Assembly (NCBI RefSeq): GCF_024753285.1
Contig: NZ_JANUGW010000025.1
Location: forward strand, 37,555-101,554
DNA: 64,000 nucleotides
Direction: 5' to 3'
Origin: Massilia pinisoli
Lineage (GTDB): Bacteria; Pseudomonadota; Gammaproteobacteria; Burkholderiales; Burkholderiaceae_D
Position 1 is the stretch's first letter, and every line of letters starts with the position of its first letter. Positions 1 to 8,149 of the stretch are shown in pieces. The position numbers and the translations under genes were made by a program. The notes beneath the pieces are model-generated. The model saw only the letters and a program-made list of their open reading frames with translations. It did no database searches and was not told the DNA's origin.

Positions 1-1113
1 GGGCCTCGTGTACAGGTGCGGCGTGACGCGCACGACGTCGACGTCGCCGACCCGGCGCACGACGGTGAAGATGCGATGCTCGTCCATCAGCCGGCGCACG
101 ACCTCCGCGGCCGGCACGCCGTCGATGCCGAACGCGCCCAGCCCGCAATGCAGGCGCGGATCGCGCGGCGTGTAGACGCGGACGCCCGGCACGTCGCGCA
201 CCTGGTCCATCCAGCGCCGCGCGAGCCAGCGCAGGCGCGCTTCCTTGGCCTTGCCGCCGATCGCGGCGTGGAACGCGAGCGCATCCTCGACGGCCATGAT
301 GGGCGCCGGCGGCACGGTGCCCACCTGCCCCAGCTTGTCGATGTTCGTGCGCGCGAACGACACGTCGCCGTACAGCGGCGCGATGTCGGCGATGCGCTCG
401 CGATCGATGTACAGCAAGCCCGTGCCCAACGGCGCCCCGACCCATTTGTGCAGGTTGAACGCGGCGAACGGCGCGCCCAGCTGCGGCAGCGTGTACTCCA
501 GTTGCGCGAGCGCGTGCGCGCCGTCCACGATGGCGTCGATGCCGCGTTCGCGCGCGAGCGCGGCCAGCCGCGCGACGGGCATGATGCGGCCCGTGCGGTG
601 CACGACGTGCGTGATCAGCAGCACGCGCGTGCGCGGCGTGATCGCGTCGGCGTAGAGCGCAACGATGGCGTCCTCGTCTTCGAGGTCGTACGGCACGTCG
701 AGCTCCACCACCTCCAGGCCCTTGCGCGCAACCGTCATCCGGACGACGTCGTGGCTGAAGTCGTAGTCGTGCTGCGCCATCAGGATCGCGTCGCCCGCGT
801 CGAACGGATAGCCCTGCAAGAGGATGTTCAGCGATTCGACGGCGCTGCGCGTGATGAGGAGTTCGTCGGGCGCCACGCCGGTGAACTCGGCCAGCAGCGA
901 CTTTACGTGCGCAAGCCGCGCGCTCCAGCGCGTGCGCAGGAAGAACGCGTTGTCGCGGTCGACCTCGTCCTGGTAGCGCTTGAGCGCAGCGCGCACGGGG
1001 TCGGCGGGCATGCCGAAGTAGCCGTTCTCCAGGTTGATGAAGTCGCGCGACGGCGAGTACTGCGCGCGGATGGTGGACCAGTACGACTCGTCGTCGGGAA
1101 GGATGTCGTTCAA
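1..1113 (-). CDS. Class V aminotransferase (isopenicillin-N epimerase-like), C terminus cut by window edge
   Basis: PLP-dependent fold-type I enzyme of the class V aminotransferase group. The reverse strand is open for 371 codons to the window edge, so the C-terminal end is missing. The start is TTG at 1113, chosen because AGGAG lies 6 bases upstream; no ATG fits better. Visible signatures are DGAH around residue 197, where the aspartate should hold the PLP ring nitrogen, and the probable Schiff-base lysine in FNLHKWVGAPLG around residue 223. Members act on varied amino acids, so the substrate cannot be named. It lies 49 bp downstream of the glycerate kinase gene on the same strand and may be co-transcribed with it. 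The long forward-strand reading frames across it are antisense artefacts of high GC. Confidence 0.85.
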   Translation of the reverse strand, partial: MNDILPDDESYWSTIRAQYSPSRDFINLENGYFGMPADPVRAALKRYQDEVDRDNAFFLRTRWSARLAHVKSLLAEFTGVAPDELLITRSAVESLNILLQGYPFDAGDAILMAQHDYDFSHDVVRMTVARKGLEVVELDVPYDLEDEDAIVALYADAITPRTRVLLITHVVHRTGRIMPVARLAALARERGIDAIVDGAHALAQLEYTLPQLGAPFAAFNLHKWVGAPLGTGLLYIDRERIADIAPLYGDVSFARTNIDKLGQVGTVPPAPIMAVEDALAFHAAIGGKAKEARLRWLARRWMDQVRDVPGVRVYTPRDPRLHCGLGAFGIDGVPAAEVVRRLMDEHRIFTVVRRVGDVDVVRVTPHLYTRP

Positions 1114-1162
1114 ACGGGGCTCCTGTCGGGCGTTGTGTACCCGACATCATAGCCCGCCCCGC

Positions 1163-2302
1163 TCATTGGCGCAGGCGCGCGCCCAATGCCAGCGCCGCCG
1201 CGAGATTGCGCGCCGCGCGACGCAGATTCTCATCGGCCGCGCCGAGCGCCTCCGCCACGGAGCACGGCCGCGCGACGGCCGCGACGACCACCTCGATGCC
1301 CGCCGCGTACACGGCATCGGCGTCGCGCGCGAGACTGCCGCCGATGGCGACCACCGGTTTGCCGTGGCGGCGCGCGATCTTCGCCACGCCCATCGGCGTC
1401 TTGCCGTTCACGGTCTGGCCGTCGATGCGGCCTTCGCCCGTCACGACGAGGTCGGCGTCGCGCACGTGCGCATCGAGCCCCACGGCCTCCGTGACGATCT
1501 CGATGCCGGGCCGCAGCCGTCCTTGCAGGAACACGACCATCGCGGCCGCGATGCCGCCGCCCGCACCCGCGCCGGGCAGTTGCGCGACGTCCTGGCCGAG
1601 GTCACGCCGGATGACGTCGGCGAAGTGCGCGAGCGCGGCGTCCAGCTGGCACACCATGTCCGGCGTCGCGCCCTTCTGCGGGCCGAACACGGCGGACGCG
1701 CCGCGCGGGCCGACCAGAGGATTGTCGACGTCGCAGGCGATGTGGAATTCGGCCTCGCGCACGCGCGCGTCGAGCCCGGAGGCATCGATGCGCTCGAGGC
1801 GCGCCAGTTCCGCGCCGCCGGGGCCGAGATCCCGGCCGTCCGCATCGAGCAGGCGCACGCCCAGCGCCTGCAGCATGCCGGCGCCGCCGTCGTTCGTCGC
1901 GCTGCCGCCCACGCCCAGCACGACCTTGCGCGCGCCGGCGTCCAGCGCCGCGCGGATGAGCTCTCCCGTGCCGCGGCTCGTGGCCGTGCGCGGATCGCGC
2001 AGGTCGGGCGGCACGCCTTCCAGGCCGCTGGCGGCCGCCATCTCGATCACGGCCACACCGTCCGCGTCGCCGTAGAACGCGTCCACGGCCTGGCCCAGCG
2101 GTCCCGTCGCGCGCACGTCAATGCGCCGGCCGCCGGTCGCATCGATCATCGCCTGCACCGTGCCTTCGCCGCCGTCCGCCACGGGCACCTTGACGTACGT
2201 GGCGTCCGGCCAGATCTCGCGCATGCCGGTCGCGATGGCGTCGGCGACCTGCAGCGCGGTGAGGCTTTCCTTGAACGAATCGGGGGCGATGACGATCTTC
2301 AT
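1163..2302 (-). CDS. Glycerate kinase (GlxK/GarK type)
   Basis: Phosphorylates D-glycerate with ATP in the cytoplasm, the last step that feeds glyoxylate- or glucarate-derived carbon into glycolysis. The 379-aa product has the full family length and opens with MKIVIAPDSFKESLTA, the hallmark of the bacterial glycerate kinase family. PVADGGEGT follows near residue 45 and a glycine-rich GVGGSATNDGGAGM in the middle. The start ATG at 2302 has AAGGA a few bases upstream; the longer open frame above it runs into the divergent promoter of the ABC operon and was not used. No other glyoxylate-pathway gene is in the window, so whether 2- or 3-phosphoglycerate is formed cannot be told. Confidence 0.93.
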   Translation of the reverse strand: MKIVIAPDSFKESLTALQVADAIATGMREIWPDATYVKVPVADGGEGTVQAMIDATGGRRIDVRATGPLGQAVDAFYGDADGVAVIEMAAASGLEGVPPDLRDPRTATSRGTGELIRAALDAGARKVVLGVGGSATNDGGAGMLQALGVRLLDADGRDLGPGGAELARLERIDASGLDARVREAEFHIACDVDNPLVGPRGASAVFGPQKGATPDMVCQLDAALAHFADVIRRDLGQDVAQLPGAGAGGGIAAAMVVFLQGRLRPGIEIVTEAVGLDAHVRDADLVVTGEGRIDGQTVNGKTPMGVAKIARRHGKPVVAIGGSLARDADAVYAAGIEVVVAAVARPCSVAEALGAADENLRRAARNLAAALALGARLRQ

Positions 2303-2363
2303 GGGCAGTCCTTGATGACGATGCCCGCAAGCATATACGACCGTGGACGGACGCGCCAATGGA

Positions 2364-2392
2364 TTGCTGTAGTGACAAAAGTCGCCGATAAT
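2364..2392 (+). promoter_or_regulatory. Sigma70-type promoter for the ABC operon
   Basis: TTGCTG (2364-2369) and GATAAT (2387-2392) are separated by exactly 17 bases, which would start RNA near position 2400. That is just upstream of the AGGAG at 2409-2413 and supports a translation start close to 2420 rather than the GTG at 2372, which would lie inside the promoter. Confidence 0.6.
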
Positions 2393-2419
2393 CCGGCCAC
2401 CCGATCCCAGGAGACCACC

Positions 2420-3619
2420 ATCCGCTCCCCGTTCCTTCGCCTGCGCCTGCGCTGGTACGCCGTCAGCACGGCACGCCTGCTGCTGCGCCGCTGGCAAGCC
2501 GTCACGCTCGCGGCCGGCGTGCTGGCATCGGCCAACGCCTCCGCATTCGGCAACCTCGACACGCTTGCGCGTCCCCTGCTCACGCTGCTCACGCCCGGCC
2601 ATGGCGCCGCGTGGCGGATCGGTTATCTCCTTGGCCTGCAGGCGTTGGCGGCGGCATGGACCGCCATGCAGCGCGACCAGATCGCGGGCGGGCCGTTCAT
2701 GGCATTCGCCGGGTCGCTTCCGTTCACGCCGCGCGAACGCCGCCGCGTCGACCTGGCCGTGCTGCTGCTGGCCGATTCACCGTTGCTGCTCGTCGCGGCC
2801 AGCGCGTTCGGACTCGCGGCTGGCCGCGGCGCGCCCGCTGCACACGCCGTGCTGCTGTGCGACGTCGTGCTGCTGGCCCTCGTCGCGCAACGGGCCGTGC
2901 TGGAGCGGCGGTACGGCGCGTGGACGGGCGTGGCGATGGGCGCCCTGGTGGCCGGTGCCGCATTCGGCACGCAGCTCGCGCTCGCGGCCAACGTCGTGGT
3001 CGGCGTGGCGGCGGCCGGCGCGCTGGTCCTCGCACCACGCCCACGCACGCGGCGGCGCGCACGACCGCTGCGCGCGCGCCGCGCACGCCTGCCGGCGCCG
3101 GGCGGACGGCATGGCGCTGCGCTGCAGATATCGCTCGCCGTGCTGCTGCGCGAGCGGCGCGACGAACTGGTCGCCAAGGGTTTGACCGCCGCGGCCATCG
3201 TGGCGGCGGCCGTGGGCCTCGTCACGCTGTTCGACCGCGATGCCCGCAGTTTTCCCACCGTGTTGTTGGCCGAGGCCTGCTGCGCCCTTGCGTTCAGCGG
3301 CCTGTTTCGCGGGCTGCATCAGGCGCACCGGGCCAGCATGGGCTTCGTGGGCGCGCTGCCGGTCGCGGCAAACTGGCGGCGCCCATTCGACCTGTTGGCC
3401 GTATTCGCGGCGGCCTTGCCGTTCCTTGCCGCGCTGACGGCGTTCGCGTGGGCCATCGGCGCCGCGGCGCCCGCGCAGTTGCTGGCCGCGCTCGCGTCGA
3501 ACGCGGTCCTGCTGTGCGCACTGCGCGCACCCCAATTGATCAGTGAACGGCACGCCGTCGTCCTTGCCACCGTCGGGGCCGGCTGCTGGACGGCGGCGAC
3601 GATCGCGTGCCTGCTTTAG
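2420..3619 (+). CDS. Membrane protein, probable ABC transporter permease subunit
   Basis: About 399 residues with several long hydrophobic stretches (around residues 20-40, 110-165, 170-200, 255-275, 325-395) and Arg-rich linkers, as expected for a multi-pass inner-membrane permease. It ends 9 bp before an ABC ATPase gene, so the two very likely form one exporter-like complex. The start is unusual. The in-frame codon with a good ribosome site is ATC at 2420, preceded by AGGAG and the spacer accacc; the next gene has the identical AGGAG-accacc arrangement before its TTG. A GTG at 2372 is in frame but overlaps the promoter. I see no sequence that names the substrate. Confidence 0.7.
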   Translation: MRSPFLRLRLRWYAVSTARLLLRRWQAVTLAAGVLASANASAFGNLDTLARPLLTLLTPGHGAAWRIGYLLGLQALAAAWTAMQRDQIAGGPFMAFAGSLPFTPRERRRVDLAVLLLADSPLLLVAASAFGLAAGRGAPAAHAVLLCDVVLLALVAQRAVLERRYGAWTGVAMGALVAGAAFGTQLALAANVVVGVAAAGALVLAPRPRTRRRARPLRARRARLPAPGGRHGAALQISLAVLLRERRDELVAKGLTAAAIVAAAVGLVTLFDRDARSFPTVLLAEACCALAFSGLFRGLHQAHRASMGFVGALPVAANWRRPFDLLAVFAAALPFLAALTAFAWAIGAAAPAQLLAALASNAVLLCALRAPQLISERHAVVLATVGAGCWTAATIACLL

Positions 3620-3628
3620 GAGACCACC

Positions 3629-4249
3629 TTGCTGCGCTTCGATAATGTGTGCAAATCGTATGGATCGCGAACCGTGCTGCACGAACGGACGGGCCGGTTC
3701 GCCGCTGGCGCGTATGCGCTGCGCGGCCCGAACGGCATCGGCAAGTCGACCTTGCTGCGGGTCCTGGCGGGCGTCGACGACGCCGACGACGGGGACATCG
3801 TCATCGACGGCCATTCGCTGCGCGCGCAGCCGGCCGCCGCGAAGGCGCGCCTGTCGTACGCGCCCGACGAGTGCCCCGTGTACCCGTTCGTGACGGGCCG
3901 CGAGCTGCTGACATTCGTGGCCTGGGCCAAGCGCTGCGCCGCCCCGGACGACGCGATGCACATCGTCGCGCGTTTCGGCCTCGGCCGCCACCTCGACACG
4001 CGCTGCGGCGCCATGTCGCTGGGGACGCAGAAGAAGCTGATGCTGGCCGCGGCCTGGATCGGCGATCCCGCCGTGCTGCTGCTCGACGAACCGTCCAACG
4101 GGCTCGATGCGGACGCGCGCGCGGTGCTCGTCGCCCTGCTGGCCGCGCGGCGCGAGACCTCCGTCGTGTTCATGTCCACACACGACAAGGCGTTCGCGGA
4201 TGCGGTCGGTGCGACGGTGGTCGAATTCGAAACGCTCTCGAACCCGTAA
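3629..4249 (+). CDS. ABC transporter ATP-binding protein
   Basis: The 206-aa nucleotide-binding subunit has Walker A GPNGIGKST near residue 33, a signature-like MSLGTQKK (the usual LSGGQ is changed to MSLGTQ), Walker B AVLLLDEPSNGLD and a switch histidine in FMSTHDK. The short length and degenerate signature fit the ATPases of ABC-2-like two-gene exporters. The start is TTG at 3629, with AGGAG 6 bases upstream. It follows the membrane subunit by 9 bp. Substrate unknown. Confidence 0.88.
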   Translation: MLRFDNVCKSYGSRTVLHERTGRFAAGAYALRGPNGIGKSTLLRVLAGVDDADDGDIVIDGHSLRAQPAAAKARLSYAPDECPVYPFVTGRELLTFVAWAKRCAAPDDAMHIVARFGLGRHLDTRCGAMSLGTQKKLMLAAAWIGDPAVLLLDEPSNGLDADARAVLVALLAARRETSVVFMSTHDKAFADAVGATVVEFETLSNP

Positions 4250-4291
4250 CCGCGCGTGTTTGTGACATATTGATTTTGGATATTCAACAGA

Positions 4292-4320
4292 TTGTAACTG
4301 TCGGTTTCTTTTACATAAAA
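4292..4320 (+). promoter_or_regulatory. Possible promoter in AT-rich spacer before the PEP-CTERM gene
   Basis: The spacer 4250-4444 is strikingly AT-rich compared with its surroundings. TTGTAA (4292-4297) and ATAAAA (4315-4320) are 17 bases apart and could drive the gene at 4445; other AT-rich hexamers nearby are also possible, so the choice is tentative. Confidence 0.3.
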
Positions 4321-4444
4321 TCAAATAATCTTCAGAAGTTTTTTATAAATAACTGATTTAACGATACATACCTGAAATGGCATGCTCTTTGCTCATCCAT
4401 ATCTCGCAACAAAATTCCTGAGTTCACCAAGCGAGGAGACCTGA

Positions 4445-5425
4445 ATGAGCACCTTGAGGAAGATGACACTGCGCGGCATTGCCGCGTGCGCCGGCCTGGC
4501 GCTGTCCCTGTCCGCGACGACGGCGTCGGCGGACGTCCTGCTGTTCGCGGCAGGTGGCGGCGGCGGTGCCGGTTACTGTTGCGGCACCCCGGGCGGCAGC
4601 GGCCAGGCCGGCACGTCCGGCGGCAACGGCGGCGGTCCTGGCGGCGGGGCCGGAGGCGTTGGCGGTGCGGGCGGCGCAGGCGCCACGAGCGGCTCGTTCG
4701 ACGGCGGCGGCGGCGCCGGCTGGCTCAGCAATGGCACGGACGGCGCCGGTAGCGTCGGATCGATCCAACAAGCGGGTGCCGGCGGCAAGACCGGCCCATC
4801 ATGGGCCGGCGGCAAGGGCGGCAATAACACGCCGTTCGGCAACGGCGGCTACGGTGGTGGTGGCGGTGGCGGCTGGCAGGGCGGCGGCGGCGGCGGCGGT
4901 TACTCGGGCGGTGGCGGCGGTTCCGGCGCCACGGCGGCCGGGGGCGGCGGCGGCTCCTATATCGACGCGATGGTAATGTCGGCCATGATGACGGCGGGCG
5001 TGAACGGCAATCCCACGATCACCGGCGACGGTGTCGTGAGCACCGGCAACGACGGCTTCATCAAGATCAACGGCATCACATTCTCCTACACGGGTTCCGA
5101 GATCCTGTGGGCGGTGCCGGTCACCGGCATGTATTCGTTCGTCGTCGATGGCGCACAAGGCGGCCAGGGCGACGCCGATTCCGGGGGCTATGGCGCCGAA
5201 CTCAGCGGCATGCTCGCACTGACGGCAGGCGAACAGCTGCAACTGATCATCGGCGGCGGCGGTACGAGTGGCTATTGCTGCGGTGTGTCCGCCGGCGGCG
5301 GCGGCGGCGGCACGTTCATCGTGCTCACGGGCGACGTGACCAGCGTGCCGGAGCCGGCGTCGCTGGCGCTGTTCGGCCTCGGGGCGGCCGGTGTGGGTTG
5401 GGCGCGCCGGCGCAAGCAGGCCTGA
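4445..5425 (+). CDS. Glycine-rich PEP-CTERM sorting domain protein
   Basis: A secreted 326-aa protein. An N-terminal signal peptide (basic residues, then GIAACAGLALSLSATTASA) precedes a long glycine-rich body, roughly residues 35-165, of GG, GGG and GGGG runs. Two similar blocks, GAGYCCGTPGG near residue 40 and SGYCCGVSAGGGGGG near 280, each carry adjacent cysteines. The C terminus has the sorting signal: VPEPASLALFGLG, a hydrophobic helix and the basic tail RRRKQA. PEP-CTERM proteins are processed by an exosortase/archaeosortase-like system and are tied to exopolysaccharide-producing cells; no exosortase lies in this window. The start ATG has AGGAG 6 bases upstream. A strong terminator follows, so it is probably monocistronic. 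Function unknown. Confidence 0.88.
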   Translation: MSTLRKMTLRGIAACAGLALSLSATTASADVLLFAAGGGGGAGYCCGTPGGSGQAGTSGGNGGGPGGGAGGVGGAGGAGATSGSFDGGGGAGWLSNGTDGAGSVGSIQQAGAGGKTGPSWAGGKGGNNTPFGNGGYGGGGGGGWQGGGGGGGYSGGGGGSGATAAGGGGGSYIDAMVMSAMMTAGVNGNPTITGDGVVSTGNDGFIKINGITFSYTGSEILWAVPVTGMYSFVVDGAQGGQGDADSGGYGAELSGMLALTAGEQLQLIIGGGGTSGYCCGVSAGGGGGGTFIVLTGDVTSVPEPASLALFGLGAAGVGWARRRKQA

Positions 5426-5454
5426 ACACCCGCATCACTTGCAAAGTCTTTTCG

Positions 5455-5479
5455 CAGCCGGTTCGCCGGCTGTTTTTTT
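5455..5479 (+). terminator. Rho-independent terminator after the PEP-CTERM gene
   Basis: A perfect 7-bp stem CAGCCGG/CCGGCTG with a TTCG tetraloop is followed by seven T residues (5473-5479). The last T residues also form part of the stop codon of the convergent gene at 5478-5885. Confidence 0.9.
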
Positions 5480-5885
5480 ACGACCCGCCGAACAAGCCAT
5501 GCGCATCCAGGATCGCATACGTGATCTCCGGATGCCGGTCCAGCACCTTGCGCACGGCCGCGGGCACGGACTGTCGCACCTTCTTGCACAGGCCCGGCCG
5601 GTCTTCCAGCACGATCAGGATGCCGCGCAACGTGCGCACCTCGTTCGGGCCCGGCACGATCCGCAATTCGACACCGAGGTTGGCGCGGATGCGGTCCTGC
5701 AGGCGCCGGAGTTCGTCGTAACTGGCGACGGCATCGATGCGCTCGAGCAGCCGTTGCTCCTCCGCGCGCGTGAGGCGCAGCGGGCGCAGGTCGGCGTCGG
5801 GGTCGGCCAGCAGCACCTCGCGCTCGCAGACACAGGCGCCAGGAGGACATTCGGTGCGGATGGGTATCGATACGTGTTGTAACAT
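5478..5885 (-). CDS. Conserved-looking hypothetical protein with Cys-rich N terminus
   Basis: A 135-aa protein I do not recognise. The chosen ATG at 5885 gives MLQHVSIPIRTE followed by a cysteine motif CPPGACVC around residues 14-21, then a helical acidic/basic region and a C-terminal half reminiscent of a small alpha/beta domain (GILIVLEDRPGLCKK). The frame is open upstream, but those codons overlap the neighbouring gene's end region and look non-coding. It lies just downstream of the Mut7-C gene on the same strand. The cysteine motif could hold metal or a disulfide; nothing more can be said. Confidence 0.6.
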   Translation of the reverse strand: MLQHVSIPIRTECPPGACVCEREVLLADPDADLRPLRLTRAEEQRLLERIDAVASYDELRRLQDRIRANLGVELRIVPGPNEVRTLRGILIVLEDRPGLCKKVRQSVPAAVRKVLDRHPEITYAILDAHGLFGGS

Positions 5886-5902
5886 GGGTTCACTAGTGTA
5901 TC

Positions 5903-6652
5903 TCAATGCGCGGCATCGCCGGCGACTGCAGCGAGCACGCCCGCCATCCGCTGCCAGTGCGAGCCCTTCCAGAACACGCCGTGGCAGCAAGCGCACGTGC
6001 TGAATTCATCGTGCGCCGCGGCCACGCGGGGCGGCAGCCGGTCGATCACGTCGGCCTTCGCCACGGGCCGCAGCGGCGCGTTGCAGGACAGGCACAGCGT
6101 GAACGGCCGCACGCGCTCGGCCAGGCCGAAGCGGTCGAACACGTCACGTAGCTGTTCTTCCGCCTTCAGCGCCCGCACATAGCAGCCGTAGTCGACGCCG
6201 CGGCGCTTCAACAGTGCCCGGTCGCGCGTCAGCACGGCGCGCCCGTCCTCCAGCGCGATCGCCTCGACCTCGGCGTCGTGCAGCGTGTTGCGGTAGATGG
6301 TGTCGAAGCCCGCCATGCGCAACAGCCGCGCGAGGCCGCCGAGATGGGCGTCCGCAACGAAGCGCACGCGCCCGGGCGGGCGCTGGGCGAGCCGCGCCAC
6401 GTCGGCCACGGGCAAGGTCGTGAAGCGCGGATAGACGGCCACGCGGTCGCCCTCTTCCAGGATGTCGTCAAGGCCCGTGGGCGCGCCGTTCACGAGCACG
6501 AGTTCGACCTCCGTGTGCGGCACGCCCAGCGCTTCCACCATGTGCTTGGTCGTGGCCGCGCGCGCGCACGGCGTCGTGAACGCGTGACCGCGCCGCTCGC
6601 GTGCGAGGAAGTCGTTCAGCTCGCCGTAGAAGCGAAATGTCGCGCTGACCAT
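5903..6652 (-). CDS. Mut7-C RNase domain protein with N-terminal ubiquitin-like Mut7-C fold
   Basis: A 249-aa two-domain protein. Residues 1-85 resemble the ThiS/ubiquitin-like Mut7-C partner domain (FRFYGELNDFLARERRG ... GDRVAVYPRF). Residues 95-245 are a PIN-like Mut7-C RNase domain, with FVADAHLGGLARLLRMAGFD, LTRDRALLKRRG and a four-cysteine zinc ribbon (CLSC ... CACC) near the end. By family knowledge this is a putative toxin-like or housekeeping RNase; its RNA target is unknown. It starts within the last 37 bp of the upstream DUF72 gene, which suggests translational coupling. Confidence 0.85.
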   Translation of the reverse strand: MVSATFRFYGELNDFLARERRGHAFTTPCARAATTKHMVEALGVPHTEVELVLVNGAPTGLDDILEEGDRVAVYPRFTTLPVADVARLAQRPPGRVRFVADAHLGGLARLLRMAGFDTIYRNTLHDAEVEAIALEDGRAVLTRDRALLKRRGVDYGCYVRALKAEEQLRDVFDRFGLAERVRPFTLCLSCNAPLRPVAKADVIDRLPPRVAAAHDEFSTCACCHGVFWKGSHWQRMAGVLAAVAGDAAH

Positions 6653-7401
6653 GATTCGTCGACGCCGCGCAGCACGTCCAGTGCATTCGGCACCGCGTGG
6701 CCCTCGGCCGTGTTATCGAAGATGCACCAGAGGTCGGCGTCGGGCCGCGCCAGCGCCGCGATCCGCTGCTCGACGTCGCGCAGGAATGCGGGCGGGTACG
6801 CCGAATAATAGGCACGCGGCGTGCCGTGCAGGCGGATGTACGACGCGGCCGTCGTCGGCACGTGCGGTCCCGGCTGGCCGGCCGGCGGATCGGCGATCAC
6901 GCGCGCGACGCCGTGTTCGCGCAGCAGCGCCGTCGCGGCGTCGCCGAACCACGTCGGATGCCGTCCTTCCAGCGCGAGCATGCAGGGAAAACGCGCGCGC
7001 AGCCGCGGCAGAAAGTCGGCGACGACATCGGACTCGAACACGCTTCTGGGCGGCAGCTGGACGAGCACGCACCCGAGCTTGGTCCCCAGTTCCCCCGCTT
7101 CGCGCAGGAAGCGGTCGAGCAGGTCGTCGGCGTCGCGCAGCCGCGCCTCGTGCGTGATCGCTTTCGGCAGCTTGACGGAAAAGCGGAATGCGGCCGGCAC
7201 ACTGGCAGCCCAGCGGGCATAGGTCTGCGGCTGGTGCGGCCGGTAGAACGACGAGTTGATCTCGACGGCGGGGAACACGGCCGCATAGCGTTCGAGGTGG
7301 CTGCCCTCGGACGGAAACGCGGCGGCCGCTTCCTTCGGGATGCCCCAGCCGGCACAGCCGATCAAGGGCCGGCCACTCGCAGTGGATTGCAATTCGCTCA
7401 T
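6616..7401 (-). CDS. DUF72 domain protein
   Basis: A 261-aa TIM-barrel-like DUF72 protein, recognisable from IGCAGWGIP near the N terminus, EINSSFYRPHQPQTYARW, FRFSVKLPKAITHEARL and a later YIRLHGTPRAYYSAYP. DUF72 proteins are widespread, of unknown biochemical role and often near iron-sulfur or nucleic-acid genes. The ATG at 7401 gives MSELQS; an upstream in-frame ATG would add only a short tail with no ribosome site. Its end overlaps the start of the Mut7-C gene. It diverges from trxC, sharing a 119-bp spacer. Confidence 0.88.
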   Translation of the reverse strand: MSELQSTASGRPLIGCAGWGIPKEAAAAFPSEGSHLERYAAVFPAVEINSSFYRPHQPQTYARWAASVPAAFRFSVKLPKAITHEARLRDADDLLDRFLREAGELGTKLGCVLVQLPPRSVFESDVVADFLPRLRARFPCMLALEGRHPTWFGDAATALLREHGVARVIADPPAGQPGPHVPTTAASYIRLHGTPRAYYSAYPPAFLRDVEQRIAALARPDADLWCIFDNTAEGHAVPNALDVLRGVDESWSARHFASTAS

Positions 7402-7520
7402 CTGAACCCATGTTGGAGGGCATGCGCCCGGCATCCGATTCTATGCCGGAAGGCATGGTGGACGGCGCACGCGGCGCCCCGCCGCTACAATACGCGATAC
7501 GCACTTGCACAGGAGGTAAC

Positions 7521-7964
7521 ATGGCCGATTCCCTGCACATCGTCTGCCCGCACTGCGACGCCGTCAACCGCGTCGCGGCCGCCCGCCTGGCCGAGCAGCC
7601 CGTCTGCGGCAAATGCGCCCAGGCGCTGTTCACGGCACAGCCCACCGACGTGTCGTCCGCCCGGTTCGACAAGCACGTCACACGCAACGACATCCCCGTC
7701 CTCGTCGACTTCTGGGCCGCGTGGTGCGGTCCCTGCCGCATGATGGCACCCGCCTACGCCCAGGCCGCCGGCCACCTCGAGCCGCGCGTCCGGCTGCTGA
7801 AGGTCGACACGGAAGCGTCGCAAGACCTCGCCGCGCGCTACGGCATCCGCAGCATCCCGACCATTGCGCTGTTCCAGGGTGGCCGTGAGATCGCCCGCCA
7901 GGCCGGCGCGATGGATGCGAACCGTCTGGTCACCTGGGTGCAACAAACTGCGCGCATGGCGTGA
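7521..7964 (+). CDS. trxC: Thioredoxin 2 (TrxC)
   Basis: A cytoplasmic dithiol-disulfide reductase of 147 aa. An N-terminal zinc ribbon uses C9, C12, C29 and C32 (CPHC ... CGKC), followed by a thioredoxin fold with the active site WCGPC at residues 68-72. The zinc ribbon separates TrxC from TrxA. The cis-proline is visible in IRSIPTIALF. The ATG at 7521 has a near-perfect AGGAGGT five to seven bases upstream. Thioredoxin 2 usually belongs to the oxidative-stress response; no OxyR site was recognised. Confidence 0.95.
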   Translation: MADSLHIVCPHCDAVNRVAAARLAEQPVCGKCAQALFTAQPTDVSSARFDKHVTRNDIPVLVDFWAAWCGPCRMMAPAYAQAAGHLEPRVRLLKVDTEASQDLAARYGIRSIPTIALFQGGREIARQAGAMDANRLVTWVQQTARMA

Positions 7965-8149
7965 TTCGCGCGCACGGTCGTGCGTTTAATTTACGGTCTG
8001 TCATCGAAAGCGACTGAAAGTGTTGCCTCAGATCCACATTCCGATGTTTACGCGCGTCTTTGAGGATCATTCTTGATCGGCGCGGCGGCGGTCGCTCTAG
8101 AATTTCCGCACGGAATTACTTCTTACAGCGACACGCTCCGAGCCCCCCC

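Noticed and set aside
1034..3619. 861-codon forward open frame over the glycerate kinase
   Set aside because: Its first half is antisense to glycerate kinase, with Arg/His/Ala-rich content typical of GC-rich shadow frames. Only the part from about 2420 is supported, by a promoter and ribosome site.
8073..8103. Promoter TTGATC/TAGAAT before the chemoreceptor
   Set aside because: Spacing of 19 bases and a weak -35; no sigma28-type element fits either.
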